A stretch of DNA of 9,830 nucleotides from Solobacterium sp. (GCA_016284975.1 JAEEPV010000333.1:1-9830); one strand, 5' to 3'. Positions 1 through 6,480 are shown, counted from the first letter of the stretch. The notes: generated by a model from the letters alone, not told the origin. Program-made: numbers and translations.

Positions 1-2
1 AT

Positions 3-491
3 GAGATTGTTGCGAAATATAAGGAATGGTGCACGGAACCTGCCAAAGATGGGAAGAAGGTTGTAATTCCCTATGTCACTGCTTACGGCTATACCGAAGC
101 ACTGGCAAAGGCTCTCTCGGAGGGACTTCAGGCGGCCGGCGTAAAAACAGAGCTCTATGACATGGTGGAAGAAAAAGACAGCGAAAAGGTTATCGAGGCA
201 ATCACTGCGGCAGACGGTCTTCTGATCGGCTCCCCGACGATTGTCGGAGAAGCGCTGCCTCCGGTAGCGAATCTGCTGAATGGTCTGCATGCGGCTCTGG
301 TAAAGGGTAAACCGGCAGCGGCATTCGGAAGCTTCGGCTGGAGTGGTGAAGCAGTACCGAATCTTACCGCAAAGCTGACGCAGCTCAAATATAATGTTCA
401 GGAAGGCATCAAGGTGAAGTTCAAACCGACCGAAGCAGATCTGGAAGCCGCAAAGGAATTCGGAAAGAATTTTGCTTCTCTGCTCAAATAA
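3..491 (+). CDS. A-type flavoprotein (FprA family), C-terminal flavodoxin domain, 5' end cut by window
   Basis: This is a partial gene: the frame is open from base 3 to a TAA at 489-491 and the start lies left of the window. The 162 visible residues form a flavodoxin-like domain. A short strand followed by AYGYTEALA (bases 87-113) matches the FMN phosphate-binding loop of the FprA/ROO family. GSPTIVGEALPP and the later FGSFGWSGEAV are the other two FMN-contacting loops typical of this family. In full-length family members an N-terminal metallo-beta-lactamase-like di-iron domain precedes this module, and together they reduce O2 to water or NO to N2O in the cytoplasm, fed by rubredoxin or a flavin reductase. 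The di-iron part is not visible, so the specific substrate cannot be assigned. The protein ends in a normal helix. No convincing terminator follows before the secG promoter. Confidence 0.85.
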   Translation, partial: EIVAKYKEWCTEPAKDGKKVVIPYVTAYGYTEALAKALSEGLQAAGVKTELYDMVEEKDSEKVIEAITAADGLLIGSPTIVGEALPPVANLLNGLHAALVKGKPAAAFGSFGWSGEAVPNLTAKLTQLKYNVQEGIKVKFKPTEADLEAAKEFGKNFASLLK

Positions 492-550
492 GGCAGTTCC
501 GACAGTTTCGGGGTGAGGGGTATTCTCTGTTTTCCGGGTATAATTGCCTG

Positions 551-579
551 TTTACTTGAGTTTTGGTGTTTGGTATAAT
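551..579 (+). promoter_or_regulatory. Sigma-A type promoter with extended -10, for secG
   Basis: The -35-like TTTACT (551-556) is separated by exactly 17 bases from a perfect TATAAT (574-579). A TG dinucleotide at 571-572, one base before the -10, makes it an extended -10. Transcription would start near 586, giving a leader of about 27 bases before secG. A second GGTATAATT lies at 537-545, but no -35 is visible for it. Confidence 0.7.
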
Positions 580-612
580 TTTCGAGCACGTATTAAAAAG
601 GAGTTTTGAGAG

Positions 613-834
613 ATGCTGAATGCATTACTGATGATCGTCAGCGCACTGCTGATTATTCTGACCCTGCTGCAGGGTGGCAAATCGGACGGTATTTCCGGCG
701 CATTTACAGGAAACGGCGGATTGAATCTGTTTGCCAATGTAAAGGAGCGCGGTTCTGAGAAAGTGATTTCCAATGTCACGCTGGTTCTCGGAGTCATCTA
801 CTTTATTCTGGTGATTGCGATCCATCTGGTCTGA
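613..834 (+). CDS. secG: SecG, preprotein translocase subunit
   Basis: SecG is the small, non-essential subunit of the SecYEG membrane channel and assists SecA-driven export. The 73-residue product has the full family layout. A first transmembrane helix (about residues 3-20) runs into LLQGGKSDG, the conserved SecG loop. A cytosolic Gly/Asn-rich stretch with FTGNGG follows, and a second transmembrane helix (about residues 53-72) ends the protein. The length is usual for Bacillota. The ATG at 613 is set by AAAGGAG (597-603), nine bases upstream. The gene has its own promoter and terminator, and it sits directly before rnr and smpB, an order common in Bacillota. Confidence 0.95.
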   Translation: MLNALLMIVSALLIILTLLQGGKSDGISGAFTGNGGLNLFANVKERGSEKVISNVTLVLGVIYFILVIAIHLV

Positions 835-838
835 TCAG

Positions 839-864
839 AAAAAAGCCGGCTTCCGGCTTTTTTT
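839..864 (+). terminator. Rho-independent terminator after secG
   Basis: GCCGG (845-849) pairs with CCGGC (853-857) across a three-base loop. The A-run at 839-844 can pair with the T-run at 858-864, which also forms the U-tract. It lies five bases after the secG stop. Some read-through into rnr is possible because the next promoter is weak. Confidence 0.9.
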
Positions 865-877
865 GTCGGCAGAACGA

Positions 878-883
878 TATAAT
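878..883 (+). promoter_or_regulatory. Possible -10 element for rnr
   Basis: A perfect TATAAT lies 45 bases before the rnr start codon. No good -35 is found 16-18 bases upstream, where the secG terminator stem lies. An activator-dependent or weak promoter, or read-through from secG, are all possible. The predicted start site (about 890) falls at the beginning of an inverted repeat. Confidence 0.45.
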
Positions 884-888
884 AAAAT

Positions 889-905
889 ACATCAGGAACT
901 GATGT
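889..905 (+). promoter_or_regulatory. Perfect 7-bp inverted repeat in the rnr leader
   Basis: ACATCAG (889-895) and CTGATGT (899-905) are exact reverse complements with a three-base GAA loop. If transcription starts about seven bases after the TATAAT at 878-883, the hairpin would form the very 5' end of the rnr mRNA. It ends nine bases before the ribosome binding site. As DNA it could equally be an operator overlapping the start site. Confidence 0.5.
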
Positions 906-927
906 GCAGGGCACAGGAGATAAAAAC

Positions 928-3183
928 ATGGAAAACTATAAGACAAAAGTACTGGAACTGATTGAAAACGCAAAACGGGGAACGCTTGACCGGAATGATC
1001 TGATGAAGAAACTCAATATCACCGGTGCAGCGGAGACCGCTGAGTTCGACAAAGTGCTTGATGAAATGGAAGAAGAAATGCTGATTATCCGTGCGAAGGG
1101 TAACTGCTACATGAACCGGGAACAGTATGGACTGGAAATTGGTATCATAAAGATCAACCGCAAGGGAATCGGTTATGTGGATCGTCCCGGAAAACCTTCC
1201 GTTATGGTGATTTCTGCACGCATGAAAGATGCGTTGGACGGTGATCTTGTCGCCGTGCATGTGGAACCACGCTACAGTTCCAGATTCTTTGATTCTGCCA
1301 GCGGTACCGTGGTCAAGGTGCTCAAGCGGGCAAAGTCAACGCTGATTGGCACCTATATCAATACTCCCAACGGACCGAAGCTCTGGCCGGATGATGAGAA
1401 GTTCCGGGGTTACAGTGTTTCCATGAAGGAACCGGAAGGGTTTACACCGCTGCCGGGCATGAAGGTGCTGGCGGAAATCAACAGCTTCAATAACCCGCTG
1501 GAACTGACGTTTGTCAAAATGATCGGTTTTAAGGACGATCCCGGAATGGATCTGCTTTCAATTCTTTATGATCACGACATTGATCCGGAATTCCCGGCGG
1601 AAGTTATGAAGGAAGCGGAATCCATTCCGCAGGAAGTAAGTGAAGAAGAGAAGGAAGGCCGTACCGATCTTACCGGTGATATTACCGTGACGATCGACGG
1701 GGATGATTCCAAGGACTTTGATGATGCAGTCAGTGTTCAAAAGAACGGTGAGGGCTGGATACTCAAAGTATCCATTGCCGATGTCTCCCATTATGTGACA
1801 GAAAACAGTCCGCTGGATCAGGAAGCGTTCAAGCGCGGCACTTCAAATTACATAATTGATAAGGTCGTTCCGATGCTTCCGCAGCTGCTGAGCAATGGAA
1901 TCTGCAGTCTGAATCCGCATGTTATCCGTCTTACCAACACCTGTGAAATGGATGTGGATGCCAACGGATATGTGACGGATGCCAGAATCTATCCGTCTTT
2001 TATGCGTTCGACGGAACGGATGACTTATAAAAACGTCAACCGAATTTACGATGGGGATGAAGAACTGAGAAAACAGTATGCACACATTGTTGAAATGCTG
2101 GAAGATCTGAGGGACTGTGCCGATGCGATCCGCAGAAAACGGGTTGCGGAAGGGGCGATTGACTTCGAAAGCGATGAGCCGAAGATCATAGTGGATGAGA
2201 CCGGCCGTCCTCTGGATATTCAGGCCAGGGAGAGCGGGCATGGAGAAAAGATTATTGAAGACTGTATGATCGCTGCCAACGTGGCAGTTGCCAGTCTCAT
2301 GAACCGATCGGATTTTCCGTGTGTCTATCGTATCCATGATGAACCGAATGTCAAAAAGCTGACACAGTATGCGCATATGGCTTATATGCTCGGACATCCG
2401 TTCAATGTGAAGAATGCTGTATCACCGAAAGAAATTCAGCGTTACCTTTCCGCGAATGAAGATGCCCCGGAGTACCAGGTTCTTTCCAGTCAGATGCTTC
2501 GGTGTATGGCAAAGGCTGTCTACTCTGATAAGTGTCTCGGTCACTTTGGTCTTGCGGAACAGGAATACCTTCATTTCACTTCTCCGATCCGCCGCTATCC
2601 GGACCTGATCGTACACCGGATGCTGAGACGGTACTATTTTGAAAATGACTTCACCCACAGAAATGGCGATGAAGAAAAGATGCGTTTGTATGCAGAGCAC
2701 AGTTCTGAAAGAGAACGGGCTGCGGATGATGCGGAATATGAATGCGAAGATATGAAGAAGGCGGAATACATGACGGAGCGGATCGGCCAGATATTTACCG
2801 GAACCATTACATCCGTCAAGAACTTCGGCTTTTATGTGACGCTTCCCAATACAATTGAGGGACTTGTTCGTGTGGAGTCTCTGTATGATGGTTATTACCG
2901 ATACGATGAAGCCCGCATGTCACTGATCAATGAACGTGCGCATATCGCTTATCGGGTCGGAGATACGATTACGATTCGGGTCGTTTCTGCATCGAAAGAA
3001 GCGCGGCTGGTTGAATTTGGAGTAATCAGACAAAGCGGCGGCAAGGTGAAGGAAAAGGTTGAAACCGGAACAAAAGGCCGCAAAACAAGATCACGTTCAG
3101 CCCGGAAGGCAGAACAGTTTGGGTATGAACGGAATACGAGAACCCGCGGAAGGAAGAAGAATGGCAAATCAAAGAAACGATAA
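928..3183 (+). CDS. rnr: Ribonuclease R (3'-5' exoribonuclease)
   Basis: RNase R is a processive, hydrolytic 3'-5' exoribonuclease of the RNB family. It degrades structured RNA and helps clear mRNA from stalled ribosomes. The 751-residue product has the whole family architecture: an N-terminal winged-helix region (about 1-60), cold-shock/OB domains (about 65-220), the RNB catalytic domain (about 240-575), an S1 domain (about 620-700, beginning GQIFTGTITSVKNFGFYV) and a Lys/Arg-rich tail. The catalytic metal ligands are intact: in IDGDDSKDFDDAV, Asp257, 263, 265 and 266 keep the spacing of E. coli Asp272, 278, 280 and 281. The HFTSPIRRYPDL motif is at about 549-560. The ATG at 928 is chosen over the in-frame GTG at 904 because AGGAG (915-919) lies eight bases before it and an inverted repeat covers 889-905. 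The 3' end overlaps smpB. Confidence 0.96.
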   Translation: MENYKTKVLELIENAKRGTLDRNDLMKKLNITGAAETAEFDKVLDEMEEEMLIIRAKGNCYMNREQYGLEIGIIKINRKGIGYVDRPGKPSVMVISARMKDALDGDLVAVHVEPRYSSRFFDSASGTVVKVLKRAKSTLIGTYINTPNGPKLWPDDEKFRGYSVSMKEPEGFTPLPGMKVLAEINSFNNPLELTFVKMIGFKDDPGMDLLSILYDHDIDPEFPAEVMKEAESIPQEVSEEEKEGRTDLTGDITVTIDGDDSKDFDDAVSVQKNGEGWILKVSIADVSHYVTENSPLDQEAFKRGTSNYIIDKVVPMLPQLLSNGICSLNPHVIRLTNTCEMDVDANGYVTDARIYPSFMRSTERMTYKNVNRIYDGDEELRKQYAHIVEMLEDLRDCADAIRRKRVAEGAIDFESDEPKIIVDETGRPLDIQARESGHGEKIIEDCMIAANVAVASLMNRSDFPCVYRIHDEPNVKKLTQYAHMAYMLGHPFNVKNAVSPKEIQRYLSANEDAPEYQVLSSQMLRCMAKAVYSDKCLGHFGLAEQEYLHFTSPIRRYPDLIVHRMLRRYYFENDFTHRNGDEEKMRLYAEHSSERERAADDAEYECEDMKKAEYMTERIGQIFTGTITSVKNFGFYVTLPNTIEGLVRVESLYDGYYRYDEARMSLINERAHIAYRVGDTITIRVVSASKEARLVEFGVIRQSGGKVKEKVETGTKGRKTRSRSARKAEQFGYERNTRTRGRKKNGKSKKR

Positions 3184-3631
3184 TGTAAAAGTTGTGGCTG
3201 ATAACCGCAAGGCAAGACACGACTACTTTATTGAGGATACCTATGAAGCGGGTATGTGCCTGACCGGCACGGAAATCAAATCCGTTCGTGAAGGCCGTAT
3301 TCAGCTGAAGGATTCCTATATCTCGATCCGACACGGAGAAGCCTGGATCAAAGGGATGCATATCAGTCCCTATAAATTTGGAAATATATTTAACGTTGAT
3401 TCGGAACGGGACCGGAAATTATTAATGCACCGATTCGAGATCCGCAAGCTCTATGACAAAGTCCGTCTGAAAGGATATACACTCATTCCGCTGCGCATCT
3501 ATCTCAAAAATGGACGTGCGAAGATGGAAGTTGCACTCGCAAAGGGTAAAAACCTTGTCGATAAGCGGGAGACACAGAAACTCCGCGATGCGAAACGGGA
3601 AATGGAAAAAGCGCTGAAACTGACCCGGTAA
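3161..3631 (+). CDS. smpB: SmpB, tmRNA-binding trans-translation protein
   Basis: SmpB binds tmRNA (ssrA) and delivers it to the empty A site of stalled ribosomes, so that the nascent chain is tagged and the ribosome released. The 156-residue product has the typical features: an N-terminal VADNRKARHDYFIEDTYEAG, then LTGTEIKSVREGR, an OB-fold core, KLYDKVRLKGYTLIPL, and GRAKMEVALAKGK followed by KRETQKLRDA in the basic helical tail. The ATG at 3161 has an AGGA (3151-3154) six bases upstream that lies inside rnr. The 23-base overlap with rnr suggests translational coupling. A longer frame running back to a TTG at 3059 encodes residues with no similarity to SmpB and is rejected. Genetic linkage to RNase R fits their shared role in non-stop mRNA turnover. 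Confidence 0.97.
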   Translation: MANQRNDNVKVVADNRKARHDYFIEDTYEAGMCLTGTEIKSVREGRIQLKDSYISIRHGEAWIKGMHISPYKFGNIFNVDSERDRKLLMHRFEIRKLYDKVRLKGYTLIPLRIYLKNGRAKMEVALAKGKNLVDKRETQKLRDAKREMEKALKLTR

Positions 3632-3655
3632 CACAAGTTAAGCGCAGAACAAACG

Positions 3656-3706
3656 AAACAGGGATTGTTCCTTCCTTATGGAAAGAAGGTAACACTCCCT
3701 GTTTTA
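3656..3706 (+). terminator. Terminator hairpin after smpB
   Basis: AAACAGGGA (3656-3664) pairs perfectly with TCCCTGTTT (3696-3704), and T's run to 3705. The long loop contains an inner CCTTC (3670-3674)/GAAGG (3685-3689) stem. It begins 24 bases after the smpB stop and most likely ends the secG-rnr-smpB transcripts. Confidence 0.75.
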
Positions 3707-3746
3707 ATATCAGTCCCGGATATGTTTGTCTTTTAACCATACTGCA

Positions 3747-3778
3747 GAAAAAAACTATGAGATCATTCCTCTCATAGT
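3747..3778 (-). terminator. Terminator for the - strand deoxyribonucleotidase gene
   Basis: ACTATGAGA (3754-3762) and TCTCATAGT (3770-3778) form a perfect 9-bp stem with a seven-base loop. The A-run at 3747-3754 becomes a U-tract on the - strand. It lies 15 bases after the stop of the - strand gene at 3794. Confidence 0.85.
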
Positions 3779-3793
3779 CATAGAAACAATGTA

Positions 3794-4285
3794 TTACAGT
3801 ATGTTCAGGTTTTTCAGCTTTTCCAATGCGTCATCCTTTGAGGTGAAATGAATGCCGATTCCGCCTTCTTTTTCCCAGTTAAGAATATTGGCGATATAAT
3901 CATCAATCAGGATATTCCTGGGTCTGGCAAACAACGGTTTTTCTCTTCGAAGGGTAATGTTGACAGGAATATCCGGCAGATACTTCTCACACCAGGCACG
4001 TTTATCCGGTTCCGCTGTAAGGATTCTCCGCTTCTGCTTTGGCTGTGCGGAAAGAATCTGGATTTTTTCAGGGCAGGCATCGTAAAGGATACGGAATAAC
4101 TCCATCCCTTCTTCCAGAGGCTCCAGTTTGTAATAGAAATGCGGAACTTTTCGGATTGCATTCCACATTTGAACGGTTTTTTCTTCACTGCGTATACTCT
4201 GATCAATCGGATCAATTCCGCATAATTCCTTAACGCCTCTGTCAAAGTCCGCTATAACTCCGTCCATGTCAAAATAGATATTCAT
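3794..4285 (-). CDS. HAD-family 5'(3')-deoxyribonucleotidase-like protein (NT5C type)
   Basis: This 163-residue protein belongs to the haloacid dehalogenase phosphatase superfamily and resembles the small NT5C-type 5'(3')-deoxyribonucleotidases, which dephosphorylate (deoxy)nucleoside monophosphates in the cytoplasm. The sequence begins MNIYFDMDGVIADFD, with the nucleophile Asp6 and acid/base Asp8. Motif II is ILSAQP (Ser79). A Lys candidate for motif III lies in the 95-116 region. Motif IV is ILIDDYIANILNWEKEGG (Asp128, Asp129), followed by a short closing helix. The length suits the compact bacterial members with a small cap. The start is the only sensible ATG, but its upstream GGA is a weak ribosome binding site and no clear promoter is seen. 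The family also contains nucleotidases with other substrates, so the substrate is inferred. It is convergent with smpB. Confidence 0.85.
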   Translation of the reverse strand: MNIYFDMDGVIADFDRGVKELCGIDPIDQSIRSEEKTVQMWNAIRKVPHFYYKLEPLEEGMELFRILYDACPEKIQILSAQPKQKRRILTAEPDKRAWCEKYLPDIPVNITLRREKPLFARPRNILIDDYIANILNWEKEGGIGIHFTSKDDALEKLKNLNIL

Positions 4286-4340
4286 GTATCCAAAATACTC
4301 TAATTGGGTAAAAAAGTGTAGAACGAATTCTCGATATCAT

Positions 4341-4386
4341 AAAAAAAGTATTTCCATGCCCTGAAGAAAACAGGATATGGAAATAC
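4341..4386 (-). terminator. Terminator after the - strand lipoprotein gene
   Basis: GTATTTCCAT (4348-4357) and ATGGAAATAC (4377-4386) form a perfect 10-bp stem. An inner CCTG/CAGG (4360-4363/4371-4374) extends it. The seven A's at 4341-4347 give a U-tract on the - strand. It lies 19 bases after the lipoprotein stop and separates that gene from the downstream nucleotidase gene. Confidence 0.9.
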
Positions 4387-4405
4387 AGGTTGAACGGTTT
4401 GGCTG

Positions 4406-5248
4406 TTACTGATCAATATTCCAGTACCAGTAGTCGAACTTCACAGACCCACAGAGATCTGTCATGAGCTGAAGTACATCCTGACTCAGAGCTTCAAAGC
4501 GGATTTCTTTGACATCATCTCCGGCAAATCCTGAGAAATCAATGGAATCAACGTGAAGATCAAGAACATAATCATCAATGGTATACGTTCCGGAATAATG
4601 TCCCATACCGGCAAACAGGTTTTCCGTCAGAACAAAGGTTCCATCCGGATTCAGCAGAAGCGACGGCAGGTATGGTTCAGAGAACATGTTACTGGAATTC
4701 TCGTACATACGTGCCTTTGTGATTTCACCAACTTCCTGAGCCGGTTTTATAGTGTATTCTTCTTTTTCGTTTTCCGTTTCATCTGCAATCATGAATACAT
4801 CTTTTTCTCTTGAACCGCACAGGTTGTCAAGCAGCCACAGTGTATTGGGATTAAACTGAAGGAACGTGAATTTCTTTACGTCATCCCCGGCGAATCCGGA
4901 AAAACTTACTTCTGTTACTGAACATTCATAATAGCTGCCGTCAAATGCATAGGTTCCTTTGTATTCGCCCATCCCTTCGTAGAGGTTTTCCGTCATGACG
5001 AAGGTTCCATCTTTGTTAAACGTGATGGAAGGACGATAATCACCGCTGAAGTTTTCATTTGCGCTGATATAAGTTGCGGAAACAGTAACGGGAGCGGAAG
5101 TTTCAGCTTCTTCGAGTGGTACCGTCTCTGCAGTTGGCGTCGGCGCAGGTTCCGGTGCACTTTCGATGTTATCTGCGGCAGCACTGTTAGATCCGCAGCC
5201 GGACAATAGAAGAAGCGCCGCAAGAATTGAATACAGATACTTTTTCAT
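4406..5248 (-). CDS. Putative secreted lipoprotein with two tandem copies of one domain
   Basis: The 280-residue product starts with a lipoprotein signal peptide: MKK, a hydrophobic stretch, and the lipobox LLSGC with Cys18 as the lipidated residue. It would be anchored to the outer face of the membrane. An acidic Pro/Ala/Glu/Thr linker (about 19-57) follows. The rest is a tandem duplication. Unit 1 (about 58-152) and unit 2 (about 180-274) align with a constant offset of 122 residues, sharing N-x-DGTFVxTENL, a GMGxYxGTY turn, FSGFAGDDVK and DLCGS/NLCGS. Each unit has one Cys (144 and 266) at the same place. The units are beta-rich by eye. I do not recognise a family or function. The ATG at 5248 is supported by GGAGG at 5260-5256, seven bases upstream; the in-frame ATG at 5269 would add seven residues before the Lys-Lys and lacks such a site. 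Confidence 0.88.
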   Translation of the reverse strand: MKKYLYSILAALLLLSGCGSNSAAADNIESAPEPAPTPTAETVPLEEAETSAPVTVSATYISANENFSGDYRPSITFNKDGTFVMTENLYEGMGEYKGTYAFDGSYYECSVTEVSFSGFAGDDVKKFTFLQFNPNTLWLLDNLCGSREKDVFMIADETENEKEEYTIKPAQEVGEITKARMYENSSNMFSEPYLPSLLLNPDGTFVLTENLFAGMGHYSGTYTIDDYVLDLHVDSIDFSGFAGDDVKEIRFEALSQDVLQLMTDLCGSVKFDYWYWNIDQ

Positions 5249-5249
5249 A

Positions 5250-5260
5250 GGAGTACCTCC
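5250..5260 (-). promoter_or_regulatory. Ribosome binding site of the lipoprotein gene, inside a short inverted repeat
   Basis: On the - strand the site reads GGAGGTACTCC: GGAG and CTCC are complementary with a three-base spacer, so the strong Shine-Dalgarno GGAGG lies partly in a 4-bp hairpin. A hairpin this short is weak. The main value of the site is that it fixes the start at 5248. Confidence 0.6.
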
Positions 5261-5342
5261 ATCTTTCAATATAAGCGTAACAGAAACTTTTTTTGCGGAC
5301 TACTGCGGTAAGGGGAATTCCTGATCCGGTGAAACAGAATTG

Positions 5343-5348
5343 TATAAT
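5343..5348 (+). promoter_or_regulatory. -10 element of the Nudix/HD operon promoter
   Basis: A perfect TATAAT, preceded by TG at 5341-5342, lies 67 bases before the Nudix start codon. The best -35 candidate, TTCCTG (5318-5323), is poor and spaced 19 bases away. Transcription would start near 5355. The leader then contains the LexA-like palindrome at 5379-5392. Confidence 0.5.
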
Positions 5349-5378
5349 GATAATCGGGCAACATGCATTTTGAAAGTT

Positions 5379-5392
5379 CGAACAGTTGTTTG
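5379..5392 (+). promoter_or_regulatory. LexA/DinR (SOS) box-like operator
   Basis: CGAACAGTTGTTTG fits the Gram-positive SOS box pattern CGAAC-N4-GTTCG at nine of ten defined positions; the single deviation is T for C in the second half-site. It lies about 25 bases downstream of the predicted start site and 23 bases upstream of the Nudix start codon, where a bound repressor would block transcription. The match is by eye only; LexA itself is not encoded in the window. Confidence 0.45.
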
Positions 5393-5415
5393 AAAGAACA
5401 GAGAGTGGGAAATAC

Positions 5416-5802
5416 ATGAAAACAGTTAACGTAGTAGCCGCAATCATCCGTGATGGTGACCGGATCTTTGCGACAGAGAGAGGCTATGGCGATTTCAAAG
5501 ACGGATGGGAGTTCCCCGGAGGAAAAGTAGAAGCCGGAGAAACTCCTCAGCAGGCATTGAAGCGTGAAATTGCGGAAGAGCTGAATACCGAAATAGAAGT
5601 AGGAGATTATCTGACTACAGTCGAATATGATTATCCAATATTTCATCTTTCGATGAAGTGCTACTGGGCCAGGATCGTGGAAGGAAAACCGGTATTGCTG
5701 GAACATGAGGCTGCCAGATGGCTCACGAAAGAAACCCTCGACACAGTCAGCTGGCTTCCTGCAGACAGCACAATCGTTGAAGAAATCAAAAAGCATTTAT
5801 GA
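5416..5802 (+). CDS. MutT-like Nudix hydrolase, probable (deoxy)nucleoside triphosphate pyrophosphatase
   Basis: Nudix hydrolases of the MutT group cleave (d)NTPs, including oxidised ones such as 8-oxo-dGTP, to the monophosphate and pyrophosphate, cleaning the nucleotide pool. The 128-residue product is one Nudix domain. WEFPGGKVEAGE leads into the Nudix box, with Gly36, Glu42 and REIAEEL (50-56); Glu51, Glu54 and Glu55 supply the metal ligands. The box Gly after EEL is Asn57, a substitution that leaves the metal ligands intact. The C-terminal HEAARWLTKETLDTVSWLPAD resembles MutT/CTP-pyrophosphohydrolase proteins. The ATG at 5416 is preferred to the in-frame TTG at 5386 because the family sequence begins at KTVNVVAAII, and the TTG would lie inside the LexA-like palindrome. 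The ribosome binding site (GAGTGGG region) is weak. The next gene follows after seven bases. Confidence 0.92.
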   Translation: MKTVNVVAAIIRDGDRIFATERGYGDFKDGWEFPGGKVEAGETPQQALKREIAEELNTEIEVGDYLTTVEYDYPIFHLSMKCYWARIVEGKPVLLEHEAARWLTKETLDTVSWLPADSTIVEEIKKHL

Positions 5803-5809
5803 GGTTTTT

Positions 5810-6397
5810 ATGGATGAGAGATTAAAAAAACAGATGGATTTCTGTCTGGAGATTGACAAAGAGAAGAATATCTTCCGACAGACCTCTTTATCCGGTTACG
5901 GTCGAAAAGAAAATGATGCCGAACATGCATGGCATATGGCGATCATGGCATATCTGCTGAGGGAATATGCCAATGCGGAAATCGATATCGGCAAAGTTAT
6001 GATCATGTGTCTGATTCATGACATTGTGGAAATCGATGCCGGTGATACCTATGCCTATGATGAAGAGAATCTGAAAACACAGAAGGCAAGAGAAGATGCG
6101 GCCAAGGAACGGATCTTTTCATTGCTGCCGGAAGATCAGAAGAAAGACATGATTGCGCTGTTTGATGAGTTTGAGGCGTACGAGACGCCGGAATCCCGGT
6201 TTGCGCATGCCATGGATAATATTCAGCCGCTGATACTCAATCACAGCAATGAAGGCGGTGACTGGAAAGAACACGATGTGCATTCAGACCAGGTATACGG
6301 CAGGCAGAATAAAACCCGACTTGGCTCGGAAATTCTGTTTCAGATGGCAGATGAGCTGATTCAGCTGAACATCAAAAAGGGTAATCTGAAAAAATAA
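5810..6397 (+). CDS. HD-domain protein, YfbR/5'-deoxynucleotidase-like (HD_3 family)
   Basis: This 195-residue protein has the metal-binding pattern of HD phosphohydrolases of the YfbR type, which remove phosphate from deoxynucleoside 5'-monophosphates. Visible ligands are His39 in ENDAEHAWHMA, His70-Asp71 in LIHDIVEIDAGDT (with Glu74 and Asp79), and Asp136 in FAHAMDNIQPL. The layout and length match the family. A stretch near the C-terminus (WKEHDVHSDQVYGRQ) is common in Bacillota members annotated only as HD domain proteins, so the exact substrate is inferred. The ATG at 5810 has GAGG (5801-5804) five bases upstream, overlapping the Nudix stop codon, which suggests translational coupling. 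A longer frame opening at 5705 overlaps the Nudix gene and is not used. Confidence 0.88.
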   Translation: MDERLKKQMDFCLEIDKEKNIFRQTSLSGYGRKENDAEHAWHMAIMAYLLREYANAEIDIGKVMIMCLIHDIVEIDAGDTYAYDEENLKTQKAREDAAKERIFSLLPEDQKKDMIALFDEFEAYETPESRFAHAMDNIQPLILNHSNEGGDWKEHDVHSDQVYGRQNKTRLGSEILFQMADELIQLNIKKGNLKK

Positions 6398-6458
6398 GCA
6401 ATGCAGAAACGCGGAACAGAATTGCAGGCATTGCTGGAGTGATGAAGGCGGTAACGAA

Positions 6459-6480
6459 AAGCTCTCCTTCGAGAGAGCTT
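6459..6480. terminator. Bidirectional terminator between the HD gene and the NRPS-like gene
   Basis: AAGCTCTC (6459-6466) and GAGAGCTT (6473-6480) form a perfect 8-bp stem with a six-base loop. Short T-runs follow on both strands (TTTACTTT on +, TTTTCGTT on -). It begins 61 bases after the HD stop and directly abuts the NRPS stop codon at 6480-6482. Neither U-tract is strong. Confidence 0.65.

Noticed and set aside
492..550. Terminator for the FprA-like gene
   Set aside because: Only a 4-bp stem (CCGA/TCGG near 499-511) without a U-tract is present; not enough to call.
904..927. GTG start that would add eight residues to RNase R
   Set aside because: The GTG overlaps the leader inverted repeat and lacks a ribosome binding site, while AGGAG is correctly spaced for the ATG at 928.
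1843..2397. Long - strand open frame of 184 codons
   Set aside because: It lies inside rnr, which is complete with catalytic residues on the + strand; the antisense product has no recognisable features.
3632..3793. Possible ssrA (tmRNA) gene after smpB
   Set aside because: The gap is only about 160 bases, far too short for tmRNA. It contains two terminator-like hairpins on opposite strands and no tRNA-like end.
5705..5809. Extended reading frame suggesting a fusion or frameshift between the Nudix and HD genes
   Set aside because: The Nudix gene ends at a normal stop after a complete domain, and the HD gene has its own GAGG and ATG at 5810; the extra codons are an out-of-frame reading of the Nudix gene.
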